Source: Struthio camelus (Eukaryota > Chordata > Aves > Struthioniformes > Struthionidae). From it: 64,000 nt of DNA. Where the stretch lies: assembly GCF_040807025.1 (NCBI RefSeq), contig NC_090942.1, positions 132,747,247 to 132,811,246 of the forward strand. The letters are read 5' to 3'. The notes beneath the pieces were generated by a model. The model did not search any database, was not told the origin of the DNA, and was given only the letters and a program-made list of their open reading frames with translations. A program made the translations under genes and the position numbers. Below are positions 12,946 to 23,700 of the stretch, piece after piece (positions within the stretch are counted from its first letter, which is position 1; every line of letters begins with the position of its first letter).

Positions 12946-14849
12946 TAACCCTAACCCTAACCCTAACCCTAACCCTAAGCATGAGTGTGAGGTCAGTCAC
13001 GGCCTGAATCGGGGCGCACGAGCCCTGTTCATCTTCTGAATCAAGAAGAGGTGGTGGCAGGAGTGTTGAGGCATCCGCGCATTTGCTTTGGGGTGTGCTT
13101 TGGAGCCGCACTGCCCGGGTTGCTCTACCCTTCCTCTCCCTCCTAAGCCTAACCCTAACCCTAGCCGTGAGTGTGAGGTCAGGCACGGCCTTAATTGGTG
13201 CGAAGGAGCCCTGTTTGTGTTCTCCAGGAAGAAGTGTTGCTGGAAGGAGTGTTGAGGCATCCGCGCATTTGCTTTGGGGTGTCCTTTGCAGCCGCACTGC
13301 CCGGGTTGCTCTACCCTTCCTCTCCCTCCTAACCCTAACCCTAACCCTAAGCGTAACCCTAAGCGTGAGTGCGAGGTCAGGCACAACCTGAATCGGGGCG
13401 CACGAGCCCTGTTCATCTTCTGAATCAAGAAGAGGTGGTGGCAGGGGTGTTGAGGCGTCCCCGCATTTGCTTTGGGGTGTCCTTTGCAGCCGCACTGCCC
13501 GGGTTGCTCTACCCTTCCTCTCCCTCCTAACCCTAACCCTAAGCCTAGCCGTGAGTGTGAGGTCAGGCACGGCCTGAATCGGTGCGAAGGAGCCCTGTTT
13601 GTGTTCTCCAGGAAGAAGAGGTGGTTGCCGGAGTGTTGAGGCATCCCCGCATTTGCTTTGGGGTGTCCTTTGCCGCCGCACTGCCCGGGTTGCTCTACCC
13701 TTCCTCTCCCTCCTAAGCCTAACCCTAACCCTAGCCGTGAGTGTGAGGTCAGGCATGGCCTTAATTGGTGCGAAGGAGCCCTGTTTGTGTTCTCCAGGAA
13801 GAAGTGGTGCTGGGAGGAGTGTTGAGGCATCCCCGCATTTGCTTTGGGGTGTCCTTTGCAGCCGCACTGCCTGGGTTGCTCTACCCTTCCTCTCCCTCCT
13901 AACCCTAACCCTAACCCTAACCCTAACCCTAACCCTAACCCTAACCCTAACCCTAACCATGAGTGTGAGGTCAGTCACGGCCTGAATCGGGGCGCACGAG
14001 CCCTGTTCATCTTCTGAATCAAGAAGAGGTGGTGGCAGGAGTGTTGAGGCATCCGCGCATTTGCTTTGGGGTGTGCTTTGGAGCCGCACTGCCCGGGTTG
14101 CTCTACCCTTCCTCTCCCTCCTAACCCTAACCCTAAGCCTAAGCGTGAGTGTGAGGTCAGGCACGGCCTTACTTGGTGCGAAGGAGCCCTGTTTGTGTTC
14201 TCCAGGAAGAAGAGGTGGTTGCAGGGGTGTTGAGGCATCCCCGCATTTGCTTTGGGGTGTCCTTTGCAGCCACACTGCCCGGGTTGCTCTACCTTTCATC
14301 TCCCTCCTAACCCTAACCCTAACCCTAACCCTAACCCTAACCCTAAGCATGAGTGTGAGGTCAGGCACGGCCTTAATCGGGGCGCACGATCCCTGTTCAT
14401 CTTCTGAATCAAGAAGAGGTGGTGGCAGGAGTGTTGAGGCATCCCCGCATTTGCTTTGGGGTGTCCTTTGCAGCCGCACTGCCCGGGTTGCTCTACCCTT
14501 CCTCTCCCTCCTAACCCTAACCCTAACCCTAAGCGTAACCCTAAGCGTGAGTGCGAGGTCAGGCACAACCTGAATCGGGGCGCACGAGCCCTGTTCATCT
14601 TCTGAATCAAGAAGAGGTGGTGGCAGGGGTGTTGAGGCATCCCCGCATTTACTTTGGGGTGTCCTTTGCAGCCGCACTGCCCGGGTTGCTCTACCCTTCC
14701 TCTCCCTCCTAACCCTAACCCTAAGCCTAGCCGTGAGTGTGAGGTCAGGCACGGCCTGAATCGGTGCGAAGGAGCCCTGTTTGTGTTCTCCAGGAAGAAG
14801 AGGTGGTTGCCGGAGTGTTGAGGCATCCCCGCATTTGCTTTGGGGTGTC

Positions 14850-17505
14850 CTTTGCAGCCGCACTGCCCGGGTTGCTCTACCCTTCCTCTCCCTCCTAACC
14901 CTAACCCTAACCCTAACCCTAACCCTAAGCGTAACCCTAAGCGTGAGTGTGAGGTCTGGCACGGCCTGAATCGGGGCGCACGAGCCCTGTTCATCTTCTG
15001 AATCAAGAAGAGGTGGTGGCAGGGTTGTTGAGGGATCCCCGCATTTGTTTTGGGGTGTCCTTTGCAGCCGCACTGCCCGGGTTGCTCTACCCTTCCTCTC
15101 CCTCCTTTCCCTAACCCTAACCCTAACACTAACCGTAATCCTAAGCGTGAGTGTTAGGTCGGTCACGGCCTGAATCGGTGCGAAGGAGCCCTGTTCCTCT
15201 TCTCCAGGAAGAAGTTGTGGTATCACGGGTGTTGAGGCCTCCCCGCATTTGCTTTGGGGTGTCCTTTGCAGCCGCACTGCCCGGGTTGCTCTACCCTTCC
15301 TCTCCCTCCTAACCCTAACCCTAAGTCTAAACCTCACCCTAACTCTAGCCGTGAGTGTGAGGTCAGGAACGGCCTGAATCGGTGCGAAGGAGCCCTGTTC
15401 CTGTTCTCCAGGAAGAAGCGGTGCTTGCAGGGGTGTTGAGGCATCCCCGCATTTGCTTTGGGGTGTCCTTTGCAGCCGCACTGCCCGGGTTGCTCTACCT
15501 TTCATCTCCCTCCTAACCCTAACCCTAACCCTAACCCTAACCCTAACCCTAACCCTAAGCATGAGTGTGAGGTCAGGCACGGCCTGAATCGGGGCGCACG
15601 AGCCCTGTTCATCTTCTGAATCAAGAAGAGGTGGTGGCAGGAGTGTGGAGGCATCCCCGCATTTGCTTTGGGGTGTCCTTTGCAGCCGCACTGCCTGGTT
15701 TGCTCTACCCTTCCTCTCCCTCCTAACCCTAACCCTAACCCTAACCCTAAGCGTAATCCTAAGCGTGAGTGTGAGGTCAGGCACGGCCTTAATTGGTGCG
15801 AAGGAGCCCTGTTTGTGTTGTCCAGGAAGAAGTGTTGCTGGCAGGAGTGTTGAGGCATCCCCGCATTTGCTTTGGGGTGTCCTTTGCAGCCGCACTGCCC
15901 GGGTTGCTCTACCCTTCCTCTCCCTCCTAACCCTAACCCTAACCCTAAGCGTATCCCTAAGCGTGAGTGTGAGGTCAGGCATGGCCTGAATCGGGGCGCA
16001 CGAGCCCTGTTCATCTTCTGAATCAAGAAGAGGTGGTGGCAGGGGTGTTGAGGCATCCCCGCATTTGCTTTGGGGTGTCCTTTGCAGCCGCACTGCCCGG
16101 GTTGCTCTACCCTTCCTCTCCCTCCTAACCCTAACCCTAATCCTAAGCGTGAGTGTGAGGTCAGGCACGGCCTTAATTGGTGCGAAGGAGCCCTGTTTGT
16201 GTTCTCCAGGAAGAAGTGGTGCTGGGAGGAGTGTTGAGGCATCCCCGCATTTGCTTTGGGGTGTCCTTTGCAGCCGCACTGCCCGGGTTGCTCGACCCTT
16301 CCTCTCCCTCCTAACCCTAACCCTAACCCTAACCCTAACCCTAACCCTAACCCTAACCCTAACCCTAAGCATGAGTGTGAGGTCAGGCACGGCCTGAATC
16401 AGTGCGAAGGAGCCCTGTTCATCTTTTGAATCAAGAAGAGGTGGTGGCAGGAGTGTGGAGGCATCCCCGCATTTGCTTTTGAGTGTCCTTTGGAGCCGCA
16501 CTGCCCGGGTTGCTCGACCCTTCCTCTCCCTCCTAACCCTAACCCTAACCCTAACCCGTAGCCTGACACTGATCTCAGGTACGGCCCAAACCAGAGCACA
16601 CGAGCCCTGTTCATCTTCTGAATTAAGAAGAGGTGTTGGCAGGGGTGTTGAGGGATCCCCGCATTTGCTTTGGGGTGTCCTTTGCAGCCGCACTGCCCGG
16701 GTTGCTCTACCCTTCCTCTCCCTCCTTTCCCTAACCCTAACCCTAACCCTAAGCGTAATCCTAAGCGTGAGTGTGAGGTCGGTCACGGCCTGAATCGGTG
16801 CGAAGGAGCCCTGTTCCTCTTCTCCAGGAAGAAGTTGTGGTATCAGGGGTGTTGAGGCATCCCCGCATTTGCTTTGGGGTGTCCTTTGCAGCCGCACTGC
16901 CCGGGTTGCTCGACCCTTCCTCTCCCTCCTAACCCTAACCCTAAGCCTAAACCTCACCCTAACTCTAGCCGTGAGTGTGAGGTCAGGAACGGCCTGAATC
17001 GGTGCGAAGGACCCCTGTTCCTGTTCTCCAGGAAGAAGCGGTGCTTGCAGGGGTGTTGAGGCATCCCCGCATTTGCTTTGGGGTGTCCTTTGCAGCCGCA
17101 CTGCCCGGGTTGCTCTACCCTTCCTCTCCCTCCTAACCCTAACCCTAACCCTAGCCGTGAGTGTGAGGTCAGGCACGGCCTTAATTGGTGCGAAGGAGCC
17201 CTGTTTGTGTTCTCCAGGAAGAAGTGGTGCTGGGAGGAGTGTTGAGGCATCCCCGCATTTGCTTTGGGGTGTCCTTTGCAGCCGCACTGCCCGGGTTGCT
17301 CTACCCTTCCTCTCCCTCCTAACCCTAACCCTAACCCTAACCCTAACCCTAACCCTAACCCTAACCCTAACCCTAACCCTAACCCTAACCCTAAGCATGA
17401 GTGTGAGGTCAGTCACGGCCTGAATCGGGGCGCACGAGCCCTGTTCATCTTCTGAATCAAGAAGAGGTGGTGGCAGGAGTGTTGAGGCATCCGCGCATTT
17501 GCTTT
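14850..17505. repeat. Tandem segment A of a ~2.66-kb duplication
   Basis: Monomers here match 17,510-19,850 in order. The offset is 2,664 bp at the left (15,254 to 17,918) and 2,454 bp at the right (16,670 to 19,124). The 210-bp difference is one whole monomer, the one around 15,668-15,870, that is missing from the second copy. Outer limits are approximate. Confidence 0.75.
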
Positions 17506-17509
17506 GGGG

Positions 17510-19850
17510 TGTCCTTTGCAGCCGCACTGCCCGGGTTGCTCTACCCTTCCTCTCCCTCCTAACCCTAACCCTAACCCTAACCCTAACCCTAAGCGTAACC
17601 CTAAGCGTGAGTGTGAGGTCAGGCACGGCCTGAATCGGGGCGCACGAGCCCTGTTCATCTTCTGAATCAAGAAGAGGTGGTGGCAGGGTTGTTGAGGGAT
17701 CCCCGCATTTGTTTTGGGGTGTCCTTTGCAGCCGCACTGCCCGGGTTGCTCTACCCTTCCTCTCCCTCCTTTCCCTAACCCTAACCCTAACACTAACCGT
17801 AATCCTAAGCGTGAGTGTTAGGTCGGTCACGGCCTGAATCGGTGCGAAGGAGCCCTGTTCCTCTTCTCCAGGAAGAAGTTGTGGTATCACGGGTGTTGAG
17901 GCATCCCCGCATTTGCTTTGGGGTGTCCTTTGCAGCCGCACTGCCCGGGTTGCTCTACCCTTCCTCTCCCTCCTAACCCTAACCCTAAGTCTAAACCTCA
18001 CCCTAACTCTAGCCGTGAGTGTGAGGTCAGGAACGGCCTGAATCGGTGCGAAGGAGCCCTGTTCCTGTTCTCCAGGAAGAAGCGGTGCTTGCAGGGGTGT
18101 TGAGGCATCCCCGCATTTGCTTTGGGGTGTCCTTTGCAGCCGCACTGCCCTGGTTGCTCTACCTTTCATCTCCCTCCTAACCCTAACCCTAACCCTAACC
18201 CTAACCCTAACCCTAAGCATGAGTGTGAGGTCAGGCACGGCCTGAATCGGGGCGCACGAGCCCTGTTCATCTTCTGAATCAAGAAGAGGTGGTGGCAGGA
18301 GTGTGGAGGCATCCCCGCATTTGCTTTGGGGTGTCCTTTGCAGCCGCACTGCCCGGGTTGCTCTACCCTTCCTCTCCCTCCTAACCCTAACCCTAACCCT
18401 AAGCGTATCCCTAAGCGTGAGTGTGAGGTCAGGCATGGCCTGAATCGGGGCGCACGAGCCCTGTTCATCTTCTGAATCAAGAAGAGGTGGTGGCAGGGGT
18501 GTTGAGGCATCCCCGCATTTGCTTTGGGGTGTCCTTTGCAGCCGCACTGCCCGGGTTGCTCTACCCTTCCTCTCCCTCCTAACCCTAACCCTAATCCTAA
18601 GCGTGAGTGTGAGGTCAGGCACGGCCTTAATTGGTGCGAAGGAGCCCTGTTTGTGTTCTCCAGGAAGAAGTGGTGCTGGGAGGAGTGTTGAGGCATCCCC
18701 GCATTTGCTTTGGGGTGTCCTTTGCAGCCGCACTGCCCGGGTTGCTCGACCCTTCCTCTCCCTCCTAACCCTAACCCTAACCCTAACCCTAACCCTAACC
18801 CTAACCCTAACCCTAACCCTAAGCATGAGTGTGAGGTCAGGCACGGCCTGAATCAGTGCGAAGGAGCCCTGTTCATCTTTTGAATCAAGAAGAGGTGGTG
18901 GCAGGAGTGTGGAGGCATCCCCGCATTTGCTTTTGAGTGTCCTTTGGAGCCGCACTGCCCGGGTTGCTCGACCCTTCCTCTCCCTCCTAACCCTAACCCT
19001 AACCCTAACCCGTAGCCTGACACTGATCTCAGGTACGGCCCAAACCAGAGCACACGAGCCCTGTTCATCTTCTGAATTAAGAAGAGGTGTTGGCAGGGGT
19101 GTTGAGGGATCCCCGCATTTGCTTTGGGGTGTCCTTTGCAGCCGCACTGCCCGGGTTGCTCTACCCTTCCTCTCCCTCCTTTCCCTAACCCTAACCCTAA
19201 CCCTAACCGTAATCCTAAGCGTGAGTGTGAGGTCGGTCACGGCCTGAATCGGTGCGAAGGAGCCCTGTTCCTCTTCTCCAGGAAGAAGTTGTGGTATCAG
19301 GGGTGTTGAGGCATCCCCGCATTTGCTTTGGGGTGTCCTTTGCAGCCGCACTGCCCGGGTTGCTCTACCCTTCCTCTCCCTCCTTTCCCTAACCCTAACC
19401 CTAACCCTAACCGTAATCCTAAGCGTGAGTGTGAGGTCGGTCACGGCCTGAATCGGTGCGAAGGACCCCTGTTCCTGTTCTCCAGGAAGAAGCGGTGCTT
19501 GCAGGGGTGTTGAGGCATCCCCGCATTTGCTTTGGGGTGTCCTTTGCAGCCGCACTGCCCGGGTTGCTCTACCCTTCCTCTCCCTCCTAACCCTAACCCT
19601 AACCCTAGCCGTGAGTGTGAGGTCAGGCACGGCCTTAATTGGTGCGAAGGAGCCCTGTTTGTGTTCTCCAGGAAGAAGTGGTGCTGGGAGGAGTGTTGAG
19701 GCATCCCCGCATTTGCTTTGGGGTGTCCTTTGCAGCCGCACTGCCCGGGTTGCTCTACCCTTCCTCTCCCTCCTAACCCTAACCCTAACCCTAACCCTAA
19801 CCCTAACCCTAACCCTAACCCTAACCCTAACCCTAACCCTAAGCATGAGT
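17510..19850. repeat. Tandem segment B of the ~2.66-kb duplication, lacking one monomer
   Basis: Counterpart of 14,850-17,505. Shared rare variants include the GCTTTTGAGTGTCCTTTGGAG spacer (near 16,475 and 18,929) and the CTGAATTAAGAAG variant (near 16,617 and 19,071). The monomer beginning near 19,328 differs from its expected partner and looks chimeric. Confidence 0.75.
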
Positions 19851-19869
19851 GTGAGGTCAGGCACAGCCT

Positions 19870-21910
19870 GAATCGGGGCGCACGAGCCCTGTTCATCTTC
19901 TGAATCAAGAAGAGGTGGTGGCAGGAGTGTTGAGGCATCCGCGCATTTGCTTTGGGGTGTGCTTTGGAGCCGCACTGCCCGGGTTGCTCTACCCTTCCTC
20001 TCCCTCCTAACCCTAACCCTAAGCCTAAGCGTGAGTGTGAGGTCAGGCACGGCCTTACTTGGTGCGAAGGAGCCCTGTTTGTGTTCTCCAGGAAGAAGAG
20101 GTGGTTGCAGGGGTGTTGAGGCATCCCCGCATTTGCTTTGGGGTGTCCTTTGCAGCCGCACTGCCCGGGTTGCTCTACCTTTCATCTCCCTCCTAACCCT
20201 AACCCTAACCCTAACCCTAACCCTAACCCTAACCCTAACCCTAACCCTAAGCATGAGTGTGAGGTCAGGCACAGCCTTAATCGGGGCGCACGAGCCCTGT
20301 TCATCTTCTGAATCAAGAAGAGGTGGTGGCAGGAGTGTTGAGGCATCCCCGCATTTGCTTTGGGGTGTCCTTTGCAGCCGCACTGCCCGGGTTGCTCTAC
20401 CCTTCCTCTCCCTCCTAACCCTAACCCTAACCCTAAGCGTATCCCTAAGCGTGAGTGCGAGGTCAGGCACAACCTGAATCGGGGCGCACGAGCCCTGTTC
20501 ATCTTCTGAATCAAGAAGAGGTGGTGGCAGGGGTGTTGAGGCGTCCCCGCATTTGCTTTGGGGTGTCCTTTGCAGCCGCACTGCCCGGGTTGCTCTACCC
20601 TTCCTCTCCCTCCTAACCCTAACCCTAAGCCTAGCCGTGAGTGTGAGGTCAGGCACGGCCTGAATCGGTGCGAAGGAGCCCTGTTTGTGTTCTCCAGGAA
20701 GAAGAGGTGGTTGCGGGAGTGTTGAGGCATCCCCGCATTTGCTTTGGGGTGTCCTTTGCCGCCGCACTGCCCGGGTTGCTCTACCCTTCCTCTCCCTCCT
20801 AACCCTAACCCTAACCCTAACCCTAACCCTAAGCGTAACCCTAAGCGTGAGTGTGAGGTCAGGCACGGCCTGAATCGGGGCGCACGAGCCCTGTTCATCT
20901 TCTGAATCAAGAAGAGGTGGTGGCAGGGTTGTTGAGGGATCCCCGCATTTGTTTTGGGGTGTCCTTTGCAGCCGCACTGCCCGGGTTGCTCTACCCTTCC
21001 TCTCCCTCCTTTCCCTAACCCTAACCCTAACACTAACCGTAATCCTAAGCGTGAGTGTTAGGTCGGTCACGGCCTGAATCGGTGCGAAGGAGCCCTGTTC
21101 CTCTTCTCCAGGAAGAAGTTGTGGTATCACGGGTGTTGAGGCATCCCCGCATTTGCTTTGGGGTGTCCTTTGCAGCCGCACTGCCCGGGTTGCTCTACCC
21201 TTCCTCTCCCTCCTAACCCTAACCCTAAGTCTAAACCTCACCCTAAATCTAGCCGTGAGTGTGAGGTCAGGCACGGCCTGAATCGGTGCGAAGGAGCCCT
21301 GTTCCTGTTCTCCAGGAAGAAGCGGTGCTTGCAGGGGTGTTGAGGCATCCCCGCATTTGCTTTGGGGTGTCCTTTGCAGCCGCACTGCCCGGGTTGCTCT
21401 ACCTTTCATCTCCCTCCTAACCCTAACCCTAACCCTAACCCTAACCCTAACCCTAAGCATGAGTGTGAGGTCAGGCACGGCCTGAATCGGGGCGCACGAG
21501 CCCTGTTCATCTTCTGAATCAAGAAGAGGTGGTGGCAGGAGTGTGGAGGCATCCCCGCATTTGCTTTGGGGTGTCCTTTGCAGCCGCACTGCCTGGTTTG
21601 CTCTACCCTTCCTCTCCCTCCTAACCCTAACCCTAACCCTAACCCTAAGCGTAATCCTAAGCGTGAGTGTGAGGTCAGGCACGGCCTTAATTGGTGCGAA
21701 GGAGCCCTGTTTGTGTTGTCCAGGAAGAAGTGTTGCTGGCAGGAGTGTTGAGGCATCCCCGCATTTGCTTTGGGGTGTCCTTTGCAGCCGCACTGCCCGG
21801 GTTGCTCTACCCTTCCTCTCCCTCCTAACCCTAACCCTAACCCTAACCCTAACCCTAACCCTAACCCTAACCCTAACCCTAACCCTAAGCATGAGTGTGA
21901 GGTCAGTCAC
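19870..21910. repeat. Tandem segment A of a ~2.04-kb (10-monomer) duplication
   Basis: Monomer order repeats 2,046 bp downstream at the left (20,124 to 22,170) and 2,040 bp downstream further right (21,158 to 23,198), a difference of one hexamer. The segment resembles the 2.89-kb block with internal monomers missing. Confidence 0.7.
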
Positions 21911-23700
21911 GGCCTGAATCGGGGCGCACGAGCCCTGTTCATCTTCTGAATCAAGAAGAGGTGGTGGCAGGAGTGTTGAGGCAGCCGCGCATTTGCTTTG
22001 GGGTGTGCTTTGGAGCCGCACTGCCCGGGTTGCTCTACCCTTCCTCTCCCTCCTAACCCTAACCCTAAGCCTAAGCGTGAGTGTGAGGTCAGGCACGGCC
22101 TGAATCGGTGCAAAGGAGCCCTGTTTGTGTTCTCCAGGAAGAAGAGGTGGTTGCAGGGGTGTTGAGGCATCCCCGCATTTGCTTTGGGGTGTCCTTTGCA
22201 GCCACACTGCCCGGGTTGCTCTACCTTTCATCTCCCTCCTAACCCTAACCCTAACCCTAACCCTAACCCTAACCCTAACCCTAACCCTAAGCATGAGTGT
22301 GAGGTCAGGCACAGCCTTAATCGGGGCGCACGAGCCCTGTTCATCTTCTGAATCAAGAAGAGGTGGTGGCAGGAGTGTTGAGGCATCCCCGCATTTGCTT
22401 TGGGGTGTCCTTTGCAGCCGCACTGCCCGGGTTGCTCTACCCTTCCTCTCCCTCCTAACCCTAACCCTATCCCTAAGCGTAACCCTAAGCATGAGTGCGA
22501 GGTCAGGCACAACCTGAATCGGGGCGCACGAGCCCTGTTCATCTTCTGAATCAAGAAGAGGTGGTGGCAGGGGTGTTGAGGCGTCCCCGCATTTGCTTTG
22601 GGGTGTCCTTTGCAGCCGCACTGCCCGGGTTGCTCTACCCTTCCTCTCCCTCCTAACCCTAACCCTAAGCCTAGCCGTGAGTGTGAGGTCAGGCACGGCC
22701 TGAATCGGTGCGAAGAAGCCCTGTTTGTGTTCTCCAGGAAGAAGAGGTGGTTGCCGGAGTGTTGAGGCATCCCCGCATTTGCTTTGGGGTGTCCTTTGCC
22801 GCCGCACTGCCCGGGTTGCTCTACCCTTCCTCTCCCTCCTAACCCTAACCCTAACCCTAACCCTAACCCTAAGCGTAACCCTAAGCGTGAGTGTGAGGTC
22901 AGGCACGGCCTGAATCGGAGCGCACGAGCCCTGTTCATCTTCTGAATCAAGAAGAGGTGGTGGCAGGGGTGTTGAGGGATCCCCGCATTTGCTTTGGGGT
23001 GTCCTTTGCAGCCGCACTGCCCGGGTTGCTCTACCCTTCCTCTCCCTCCTTTCCCTAACCCTAACCCTAACACTAACCGTAATCCTAAGCGTGAGTGTGA
23101 GGTCGGTCACGGCCTGAATCGGTGCGAAGGAGCCCTGTTCCTCTTCTCCAGGAAGAAGTTGTGGTATCAGGGGTGTTGAGGCATCCCCGCATTTGCTTTG
23201 GGGTGTCCTTTGCAGCCGCACTGCCCGGGTTGCTCTACCCTTCCTCTCCCTCCTAACCCTAACCCTAAGCCTAAACCTCACCCTAACTCTAGCCGTGAGT
23301 GTGAGGTCAGGCACGGCGTGAATCGGTGCGAAGGAGCCCTGTTCCTGTTCTCCAGGAAGAAGCGGTGCTTGCAGGGGTGTTGAGGCATCCCCGCATTTGC
23401 TTTGGGGTGTCCTTTGCAGCCGCACTGCCCGGGTTGCTCTACCTTTCATCTCCCTCCTAACCCTAACCCTAAGCCTAACCCTAACCCTAACCCTAAGCAT
23501 GAGTGTGAGGTCAGGCACGGCCTGAATCGGGGCGCACGAGCCCTGTTCATCTTCTGAATCAAGAAGAGGTGGTGGCAGGAGTGTGGAGGCATCCCCGCAT
23601 TTGCTTTGGGGTGTCCTTTGCAGCCGCACTGCCTGGTTTGCTCTACCCTTCCTCTCCCTCCTAACCCTAACCCTAACCCTAACCCTAAGCGTAATCCTAA
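21911..23700. repeat. Tandem segment B of the ~2.04-kb duplication
   Basis: Partner of 19,870-21,910, sharing the CTTTGCCGCCGCACTG variant and the CTGCCTGGTTTGC monomer in the same order. It contains scattered private substitutions, such as GCAGCCGCGC near 21,982 and CTATCCC near 22,469, so it is more diverged than the 2.89-kb copies. Confidence 0.7.
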
